64,000 nt of DNA from Haemaphysalis longicornis (Eukaryota; Arthropoda; Arachnida; Ixodida; Ixodidae): the NCBI GenBank assembly GCA_013339765.2, contig CM023450.1, positions 104,797,344 through 104,861,343 of the forward strand, read 5' to 3'. Shown piece by piece: positions 55,822 to 64,000 of this stretch (within the stretch, counting starts at the first letter, position 1; each line of letters opens with the position of its first letter). The position numbers and the translations under genes were made by a program. The notes below the pieces were generated by a model, which had not been told where the DNA came from, ran no database searches, and saw only the letters and a program-made list of their open reading frames with translations.

Positions 55822-57477
55822 GATGGCTAGCGCATGCGTCAGGGTAGTCAAGACTTATAATTTGCAGCCACAGAAGCCGAGTGCAAGCGACAAGCCCGCC
55901 GAGACAACGAGGAACATTTCATACCCTCCCCAATCAGCATGTGTAGTGGTTTAAAACAGCTCCACTGGACGACATCCACTCTCGCAGGGCGGGATGGCTT
56001 CCATCCTTTTTCGTTGCTCGAGCTTCGTCGACCGAAATCAGTGCCTTCGCGCGTTTTTGCACGCCGGTTTTCGAACAGTGCCAGATGTGGGCGCAAAGGG
56101 TGCCGTAAGTGGCCAGAGCAAGTCGCTCCCTACATGCTCGTTGCAACGGAGGACCGCTCAAGAGTCACTGGTAAACTCCTCCTCCAGTTTGCGTAGCCAG
56201 CCAGGTGCAAATAAAGCGTTCCTCGAGGCAAAACGCAATGACGGCTTCCTCAAATTCGGGGGCACTTAAAGAAGAAGGGCACGCAGGTAAGTAGACACCG
56301 GCGGCAGTACGCAAAAGAGAGCACTAGAGAGAGGGGCGAGCAGACGACGCGCATGTATAATCCCACCCTCGTGCAGTACACACGTGCTTACACGCGCCGC
56401 TGCTCCTGCAGCGGGAAGAGGGCGGCGGCGGCGGCGGCTCGCAGCGCATGCAGGTATCATCGGCTGCAGTGCACGGCGGGGCATTCGCACAATGCAAATG
56501 GGCGGCGCGCGCACAAATGGAGCCGGGCACGCGACTCCCTGTGAACGGAGTGAATTAGAATATTATGCACTGGCGCCAAGATCGCCATCTCTGTGAGCAC
56601 ACACCTATGCGAGGCGTTGCTGCCACAGTATGCAGCACCGAATTCGGGACTATCACTAACGCTCATTGTACAGCATTCAACAAAAAGGACTATCCAGCTT
56701 GTGGGCTGTTCACAAGAACGACGACTCTCATAGGGAACGAACCCCAGCAAAACCGACGCCCAGATCTGGCCTCGCAAGGCGGGTGAAGACGCGCAGCTCC
56801 TAAAACGTGGCCCACAAAATCAGCGACAAAAAAAAAAGTACGAGGACAGAAAAAGTATCCCGTACGTGCATAAATTGCGACTCTATCTCCATTATGGTTC
56901 GCACACAAGCATCGTGCATACGGTTTCGGGGGCGCTACCGATCGGCCTTGGCGCCGTGCCACGCTTATCGCGGCGGCTTCGGTAGATCAGTCTTCCACGC
57001 GCGCATCTGCTGGCGGCCATGCGCATTTCCCGGCCGCTTGGTTGCAGCAGGCAGGCCAAAGACACGGCTGATCAAGGAACACGGGCGGCGGTCAGACGTC
57101 GCTGGGCCGGCTCCTCGGTCCCGCGTCGCCGTGGCCCAGACTCCTTTTCCTCGCCAAACAGGTTCCCCGCGAGGAAGAAGAAGAGCCGTTCGAAAGCGCT
57201 TCCTCCTCTTCGCCGCCGCTGCTGCAGCCTCCGAGCCAAAAGCGGCTGCACCATCCACCGTCTCTCGTGGGAAGAAGCGAACGCCGCAGCAGCGCACGAT
57301 ATCGTGGACGACGACATTCGCGGGGACAACACGCACGCGGAAGTTTCGCGCGCCTTCGAATATGCCTCACGGCGGCAGCGGGACGCCGTTCGTGCGTGCG
57401 TACGCACAGACGCACTTGCGTCTCCGCAGTCGGATGAGAGTAGCATTACGATTATTTCGCAATCGTCAACAACAACG
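55822..57477. other. Non-coding interval, CpG-rich at 56900-57420
   Basis: The longest open frame of the window (56807-57586, plus) lies here but has Arg/Ala/Pro-rich composition, open frames on the opposite strand and no domain, and it runs into the MITE at 57480. I do not call it a gene. Confidence 0.5.
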
Positions 57478-57479
57478 TA

Positions 57480-57718
57480 CACCCTTTGCCAAAATTTTGT
57501 GGGCCAACCCTAAGCCCTCTCGACCACAAAGAATTCAAATAATCGGCTTTACCTTTAATTGTGACAAAAATATTTTAAGGCAGTAAGAAAGAAAGGTGTT
57601 TTTTCTAGCCTTCCTGCATAAACAGTTTCAGCCTCACTCGGGACGCCAGCTTGTATACATTGAATTTTTTGCAGCTTGCGCGTTTCCGGCTTGGCCCACA
57701 AAATTTTGACAAAGACTG
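57480..57718. mobile_element. MITE with TA target duplication (Tc1/mariner-like)
   Basis: Ends CACCCTTTGCCAAAATTTTG and the complement of CAGTCTTTGTCAAAATTTTG, extended by TGGGCCAA, each bordered by TA (57478-57479 and 57719-57720). 239 bp, non-coding. Confidence 0.75.
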
Positions 57719-57826
57719 TACATCTTAGCAAAAAGGGCCCATCTCCCCGCGAGGGGGACTCGAGTAAATGCGTCGCATAGGGGGTGGGTTGTATTGCGTT
57801 AACGTTTAGTGTTTGGGGAGTTGGTG

Positions 57827-58140
57827 GTAGTGAATGCGTTGTATCAGCAGCTTTTTGACGTGGTTTGAATGAGTCAAGGATATAAGGCGCGTTCGTAGCC
57901 TCCCATTCTGTGTCGGCTTTGTGGCGCAGTGGGTAGAGCACCATGTACATTGCGTTTCTGCCCGCAGGTAGTGAATGCGTTGTATCAGCAGCTTCTTGAC
58001 GTAGTTTGAATGAGTCAAGGATATAAGGCGCGTTCGGAAGCCTTCCATTCTGTGTCGGCTTTGTGGCGCAGGGTGGTAGAGCACCATGTACCTTGCGTTC
58101 CGCCCGCAGGGTCGTGGGATCGAAACCAGGCGCCGGTAAG
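57827..58140 (+). mobile_element. tRNA-headed SINE with 141-bp tandem duplication of its head
   Basis: GTAGTGAATGCGTTGTATCA starts at 57827 and again at 57968. Each unit includes GGCTTTGTGGCGCAG.GGTAGAGCA, an A-box-like motif. Only the second unit continues into a B-box-like GGGATCGAAACC (58116-58127). The first unit was joined to the second at CCCGCAG. This looks like a SINE head duplicated by template switching or unequal exchange. It is not a functional tRNA. Confidence 0.7.
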
Positions 58141-60179
58141 TATTATTTTTTTATATAGTGTAGGGGGAGGGGTGCGGAACCTGTTGTTGAGAGCGAGGAG
58201 GGTAGCGTGTGATGCGGGAGAGGAGGAGTGGGGGAGAGGGCGCACCTGGAACGGCTGTTGCGGACGCCGAGGCACGCCAACGCCGGGTGACATCGTGAGT
58301 TTAAAGAAATGCTCTGCATTTAAAAGAAGTGTCCTCTCAGAGAACGGGCCCAAGAGAATGGATGCTTTTTTTTTTTTTCTTTTTCGAATCGCTGTAGTAG
58401 CTATAGCCATGTCGGCGGTACCGCGTAGGTGTACCACTTGAGGCGGCAGCAGCGTGTTTACGAAACTGTTGAACGGAGGCGGGTCTTGGCACACAACGAC
58501 GGCGTCAAGGGAAAATGTAGCCCCGAGACTCCTCGTCCTCGGCACGCGTGCTATGGCTTAAAAATTTGCAACCATTGCCGACTGCACACACAGAAGACGC
58601 TTTCCTGGTAAATAAAAAAAAAAAGCGGCGAAACGTTCCCTCTTCTAGTGCGCCAATACTTGGCAACACCGAACGTGCGTACGATGTGATTACGGGAGAA
58701 TGGCTCGAAATGCCTATAAGTCACTGGGTTAACTTGCGGACGCTACAAACTCAGTTCTTCTGTTTTAGGCGCAAACCACAATTATTTTGTGGTTTGCCAC
58801 GGAATTAAATGCCCACGGAAATGCTCACGCGTCCGTTCAACGCTCGCTATAATCACTCGTTCGCCGCACCAGCACGTTCCTAACATTGCCAGGACGGGTC
58901 GGGTGGCGAGGTATTCACTCGTAAGAAAGCCTGTACGTTATACAGGCACGCCCACGCTGCAGCTCCCGATCATCTTCCTGGACAAAGCGGCGTCTCTCGA
59001 TCGTTGTCGAGTGTACATTCTAATTTTGGTATATACACGCGTAGTTCCTCTCCTCCTCCTTCTTATAGAAAGACGATGCACGACCCGTTTAATAGAGCAC
59101 GATTTGGCCTCGATTTGATGTCCTAGCTATTACGCGGGCGCCCAACCCGCGAGCGGCGGCGTCGTCCCGTTTCTTTAACGTCCGCGGAGGCGGTTAGCGC
59201 ACAAAACGGGAACAGCGCGCATCACGACTGTACCACGAGCCGCCACCGTTTTAATAAGCGTATACGTCTTCATCCAGAGGCACTCTTATAAGGATGGGCA
59301 AGATCGAAGGAACGTCAGCACACTTAAAAGCAACCGCGGCTGTCTGACAAGGAGCCGAAAGTGGGTGAGATGAGGCCTTTTTGCGGCATTGTCTCCTGCA
59401 GTGACAAGTGCACTTCGCTTAGAAAGCAGCAAGCTTTTATCGTGCACGCAATCAATTTGCACACGCTACAACAGCAACAACTGGATGAGAGGAAAACATT
59501 CCTACTAAGCCATCAATCGAGTGTCACTTTGTGGACGTGGGCGACCAGAAACGCCAGAAAACGTTAAGACGCAGGGGCGAAAAACGGCGCTTCCGTTGCT
59601 TCCATTAAATCACGACTGGCGGTGATGCGGACGTCTGTTCAGCGGCTCCGCTGGCTGACAGTGGGCTACGCCTCTGAGACTGCGGAATCGGTATTTACTT
59701 CCCGGGGAGGTGGCGGCTTTCTAGAAGTCGGCGCGGCTGCAGGCGCAAGGCGTGAGCGCATTCCTGCAGCTGCCGAGTCTATCGTCGGTTCCTCAAAGGA
59801 CGAGGCTGTTGTGCGCCGCTCGCACGCGACGACGGCCTTTCACGACGGGCTCTCTCGCGTGAAACACGTCTTTTGCAGCCGTAAAGCCACGCCGTACAGG
59901 GATAAGTGCTTGGCGGGCGTGAGAGCGTGGAACGTAGAGTGTACGGTGTCTGCTCTGAATGCCTTTCGTTCAGGATACGGCAAACGCGGATAAGTGCAAT
60001 CAATAACTAAGCTATGCAGGTTGGCGGCGAGGTCGGTTTCGCGCTAGTTTTACGAGAATATTCGAGAAGCTGCGTACAGCTGTAATTTGAGGGTGCCTTA
60101 GGATCCTCAGCTACCGGTATACAGGGGCGTCACAAATTAAAATCGCTCAATGAAGGCTCTTTGTTAAAGCAGGAGGACT
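58141..60179. other. Non-coding interval
   Basis: A 123-codon plus-strand frame at 59622-59993 is Ala/Arg/Gly-rich without a recognised domain. No repeats named. Confidence 0.45.
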
Positions 60180-60640
60180 AACTAAGTGGCTCTCGAGCGA
60201 AAAACCATCTCCACTAACCTGGAACCTGGGGAGGAGCGAAGCATGCAGTGTATAAGTATATTCAAAGATTGTAAGTCTCTCTCTCTTGCCACACGGTGCG
60301 CGCTGATATGCGCGACATCCCCAATTACGAAGGCGGCGGAGAATTGAAATTCGAAACGGAGCATTGCAAATTTTAAGTGAAATACTAGAAGCAAGCAAGC
60401 GAGCGCAACCAAAAACGAGTGTCCCGGTGTGTTCTTCTAGTATGCGTTTTTTTCCCATGGAAATGAAACGTTATAGTGCTTAGCGTTGGAAAACGAGTGT
60501 CCCGGTCTGTTCTTTGAGCAGGCGTTACGTTCAAGCGCAAGGCGTTGGAAAACGAGTGTCCCGGTGTTTTAGTACCACGACCACATGAGAATACAACGAC
60601 AACGGACGCCATAAGAAGCCGACAGCCCGATCCCCTAAGG
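60180..60640. repeat. Dispersed repeat family B, copy 2 (inverted)
   Basis: Contains CCATCTCCACTAACCTGG, GCGAAGCATGCAGTGTATAA and tandem units with GTTGGAAAACGAGTGTCCCG (60487, 60546, and a diverged one near 60410), matching 26380-26740 as reverse complement. Confidence 0.75.
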
Positions 60641-61817
60641 TATTTCGACCCTAAAATGCGCCGTCTCAAAAACGGGGCACGTAGGTTTTGATTAAATGAG
60701 ACGCCTTCCGTAGTGCGTGCTTAAGAAACAGAACACAAAGAAAAGTAGCGCGCACTGCTAAGTAACGCCTGGGCATGCTCAGAGCCACGTGGGAAAGCGG
60801 AGAGGGCGGCGGCAGTTCAACTTCCGCCCTCCTCGTGCGGAGCTTCGCACTCCGGCCACTTCTACACCGCTATAGCGCCATAGGCGCAGCAGTCTCTAGC
60901 GAGCCAGAGCGCTCAGAACACCCTGTACCTGTCCAACTGGGCACTCAGTGGCGCTCAATTTACGCATTCACAACTCATAAGTGCTTAGGTGTACACGGAG
61001 TTCTTTTAGGGGCTTTACGCGCCCATAGGTATTGACAGATGTCAATACGTGAAGTTTCGGATCTGGATAAGTAACAACGAATACACACATTTATTCGCCC
61101 CGAAACCACCAGTCGCAATTTCAGTAATCCGCGTTAGAAAGAAAAACTGACAAAAATAGTTGTGTTGCGAGGTCATTTTGTTGATATTATTGTGCATAGT
61201 GAACTTTCGCAAAAACCAGCACGGGAATTTATATCTATTATTTGCCTCTGTTCAGGTCAAATTTACTCATCTTATGAGAATTTGCTCCAGGCAGAAGATT
61301 TATTACATTCCTTGAATCTCGACGACCAATGTCGACCGAGCAAGCTACGGGCCATGCGGTGATGCCAACTTTTACCAAGTATAGCCTGACCAATTATAGC
61401 CTTTACCAAGTATAGCCTTTTACCAAGCATAGCACGTTAAAATGTGACGAAGTCAGCAGGGCTTATGTACGTGAGTTTAGCCTGGCACGTAGACGAAGAG
61501 GGCACCCCATGAATCACCACCTGATTATTTGCCCTTCTTCCAACGTCAAGCGTAAGGACTTCGTCTATCAGGGCTACTCAAAGTTCCAATACTGCATTCC
61601 CATACGCATACATTTATATCCTCCCATTAGCGCTGGTGGAAGCAAACACCCTCTTGGACACCACTGGTGATATTTGTTCTATAGCGTTCTTTTCGCAGTG
61701 GAGTAAATATTACCCGATCGGAGCCACCCGCTAATCTAAAATTGTATCGATGTGAAAGTAAAACATGTTTTTGTAACACCTAAAGCGGCATTTCATTTCG
61801 CTGGCGCCGTATACGCC

Positions 61818-61819
<2 letters not shown>
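60641..61819. other. Non-coding interval
   Basis: Short tandem of TTTACCAAGTATAGCC (61372-61432). No other feature. Confidence 0.5.

Positions 61820-61851
<32 letters not shown>
61820..61851. repeat. (TA)n microsatellite
   Basis: Sixteen or so TA units beside the SINE 3' end at 61862. Confidence 0.95.
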
Positions 61852-61856
<5 letters not shown>

Positions 61857-61861
61857 TTTAT

Positions 61862-62090
61862 GCGAATCAGAAATGGAAAATGAGGGGCTCGGTGAAATAA
61901 GACAGAAAATAAAGGTTGGCAGTCAAGAAAACCTCAGAAAGCAAAGGGGAGGTTGTGGTGGGTCATAGAAACAGATGAAGAATTTTTGAGTCAGAAAGAA
62001 AGTGGTGAAAAAATGCCCGCCGGGTGGGATCCGAACCACGACCTCCAGAATACCGGTCTGGTGCGATAACCACTACGCTACCGGCGGGGC
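61862..62090 (-). mobile_element. tRNA-derived SINE (same family as 16617), full head
   Basis: Minus strand: head GCCCCGCCGGTAGCGTAGTG (A box TAGCGTAGTGG) then GTGGTTCGGATCCCACCCGG (B box), then the body and a 3' end CATTTCTGATTCGC followed by (TA)n. The head folds like a tRNA acceptor stem (GCCCGCC / GGCGGGC), but the anticodon loop is irregular and the body is fused, so it is a SINE. Confidence 0.85.
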
Positions 62091-62319
62091 TGTTTCCCCA
62101 CCACTTTCTGGGTATTTATGTTAAGTATTTTTTGTTTCCTGCACTTGGGGGTGGTAGCAGCGCCACTCGGACTACTCGGGTGAAGGGGACCTTCTTTTTA
62201 ACTCCCGGGCCGTGACTCGAGTGTCTGCGACATGTCGAGAGTGGTCGACCAGCATTGAACCCTCTTAAGCTACTTTTGGCACCAAGACTGCCAGAACAGA
62301 GGCCCTCGCTAAGCAAGTA

Positions 62320-62484
62320 GCGAATCAGAAAATGGAAATGAGGGGCTCGGTGAAATAAGACAGAAAATAAGGGTTGGCAGTCAAGAAAACCTCAGAAAGC
62401 AAAGGGGAGGTTGTGGTGGGTCATAGGAACAGATGAATTTTTGAGTCAGAAAGAGAAGTGGTGAAAAATGCCCGCCGGGTGGGA

Positions 62485-62486
<2 letters not shown>
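62320..62486 (-). mobile_element. tRNA-derived SINE, second copy in direct orientation, cut by (TA)n
   Basis: Same body as the copy 458 bp upstream; the head is cut inside GGGATC at 62486, where a (TA)n run begins. The region between the copies (62091-62319) has no recognised feature. Confidence 0.8.

Positions 62487-62558
<72 letters not shown>
62487..62558. repeat. (TA)n microsatellite
   Basis: Over 30 TA units between the truncated SINE head and the LINE fragment. Confidence 0.97.
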
Positions 62559-62559
<1 letters not shown>

Positions 62560-62573
62560 CACACTTCTGTTCA

Positions 62574-63380
62574 CACTAGGTTGTATGCCGACGACTGTGT
62601 CTTACATGAAAAAATCACCTCAGTTGACGATCAAATCAGGCTAAATCAGGACTTTCTAAAAGTAATTAATTTATTGGTGTGATAGGCAGATGCCTGTTAA
62701 TTTTGCTAAAACAGTCTTTATGAGAATTAACCTAAAAAATACCCTCTTTTGTTCCAGTACTCTACCAACAATACAATGCTGTCAGAAGTAACGCAATACA
62801 AGTACCTCGGTCTCTGGATTACAAAAAATCTATTCTGGTAAAAACACAGATTTTGTAGTAGCTAAAACCCTCCGCAAACATTTCTTCCTATGACGTTCTT
62901 TAAGATCGGCTACACCAACTGTTCGTCTCCTCGCTTCCAATGCGATTATCCGTCCTATACTGGAGTATGCTGTGGTCATAAGGGATCCGTTCACTCAGAC
63001 TGATATCCAAAAACTTGAAAGGGTTCAAAAAAAAGTTGTTAGGTTCATTTATAACTCGTACGGCCCTATTCGATAACAAACGTTCTTTTGAAAAGCAAAC
63101 TGCGAACAATTCTGGGCAGAAATCGAATATTGCACTTAAAATTTCCCTTCCAGTTGATAAAAGATCCCTATGCGGTTGACACATCACATATCTTTCACTT
63201 TTCATCTGCTTACGCGACAAGACAGAGACACAATCTGACTATAGCACTACGAATGCAACGAACAAATTGTTTCAACTATTCCTTTTTTCCTAGGAAAATC
63301 GTGGAATGGAATAACACACATAACGACGCTGTTACGCTAAGTACATTGTCTGCTTTTGAAGATTCACTGCAGTCATGATT
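62574..63380 (+). mobile_element. Non-LTR retrotransposon fragment: reverse transcriptase YADD box to C-terminus, degenerate
   Basis: Plus strand. LYADDCVLHEKI at 62581-62616 contains the YADD catalytic motif of reverse transcriptase, followed by a Gln-rich helix region and PVNFAKTVFM. Further right, shifted in frame, come PTVRLLASNAIIRPILEYAV and ERVQKKVVRFIYNSY, then FFPRKIVEWNN and LSAFEDSL at the end. Order and spacing match the palm-to-thumb and C-terminal part of Jockey/CR1-type ORF2. Several frame changes and stops show it is dead. A (TA)n run follows at 63560. Confidence 0.85.
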
Positions 63381-63555
63381 GTTATCTATGTTGGTACTTT
63401 GTTTTTTGTTGATTCTCTGCTTTGGAAGAATCACTGCAGCTATAACTGTTATATACTTTTGTACTTCGTTTGCTTTTGATAGTTGTTTTCCACTTACCAC
63501 TGATGTTCATGTTTTGTACCCCCCTGCTAATCTTGTAAAAGATCGCAGTATCATT

Positions 63556-63559
<4 letters not shown>

Positions 63560-63644
<85 letters not shown>
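63560..63644. repeat. (TA)n microsatellite
   Basis: Over 40 TA units. Confidence 0.97.
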
Positions 63645-63650
<6 letters not shown>

Positions 63651-64000
63651 CACGGCGATTTCAAATCCGGGGGTGGCCTTGAGCCCGAGAAGGACAATTA
63701 CGAGTTAGTGCTCGGTGAGAAAATCGTCAAGCGGGGTGGGTGCACGCACAGTTTGTTGATTGCCACTGCGAGGCCGTACGTATCATTGCCAACCACGGAA
63801 CCGCGCCGGAAAGTGCGCGCTTATAGAACCATTAGCATACGCGAACACTCCTAAATGTAACGGTACAGTGAGCACGCGCCTATATTCTGGCCGCCTTTTG
63901 TGGGAGGCGATCGAAAGTTGCGGGTGGGAAAGAAAGATCGCTAGGTCCGAGAGTTTTATTTTCCATTGCCGCTTTCCCTACCGCAGTGCGCGCACGCACT
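63645..64000. other. Non-coding window end
   Basis: No exon or repeat recognised. Confidence 0.5.

Noticed and set aside
56807..57586. 259-codon plus-strand open frame
   Set aside because: Arg/Ala/Pro-rich, opposite strand equally open, no domain, overlaps a MITE; typical of CpG-rich DNA.

Overview
The window is a stretch of eukaryotic nuclear DNA, very probably from a hard tick (Ixodidae). Evidence: a split gene with GT-AG introns whose protein is closest to the arthropod (Drosophila crinkled) form of myosin VIIa; tRNA-headed SINEs with a (TTGA)n-type end like the Ruka family described in ixodid ticks; Penelope-like and non-LTR retroelement remnants; a very high load of MITEs and microsatellites. 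There are no bacterial-type operons, rRNAs, CRISPR arrays or convincing true tRNA genes.

Region 300-21316, minus strand: the 5' part of an unconventional myosin VIIa gene. I could place thirteen coding exons, including an 18-nt ATG-bearing coding segment at 21259-21276 that encodes the six residues MVIVTR found at the N-terminus of Drosophila crinkled. They cover about 642 residues of the motor domain: SH3-like N-terminus, P-loop, switch I, switch II, actin-binding helices. The gene runs off the left edge before the end of the motor, so neck, MyTH4/FERM and SH3 parts lie outside. Two exons carry net indels (-1 and +2) although all splice sites and the rest of the frame are intact; draft-assembly base errors are the likeliest cause. 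The 7.4-kb intron between coding exons 3 and 4 is packed with inverted-repeat elements.

Region 21970-22184, plus strand: one exon-like segment with kelch repeats, also with a one-base frame break. Its gene is not otherwise visible.

Region 22.2-64 kb: almost entirely non-coding repeat-rich DNA. The landmark is a 1.6-kb head-to-head inverted pair of 5'-truncated Penelope-like elements (26780-28373) with identical GIY-YIG endonuclease coding segments and a 12-bp flanking direct repeat. Others are a deleted Tigger/pogo-type transposon (17783-18603), two 250-bp MITEs in opposite orientation (34.5-35.2 kb), a three-copy MITE family (39.1, 50.4, 50.6 kb), a SINE with a clear 15-bp target duplication (35.4 kb), a second SINE family whose 3' ends abut (TA)n (16.6, 61.9, 62.3 kb), two LINE 3' fragments (20.5 and 62.6 kb), and many microsatellites. 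A possible first coding exon with a signal-peptide-like sequence lies at 53466-53526 (+).

I found no convincing new multi-gene system. The most unusual structures are the inverted Penelope pair, several long palindromes, and the dense foldback content of the myosin introns. Most long reading frames in the right two thirds look like chance frames in GC-rich or microsatellite DNA and are not annotated as genes.
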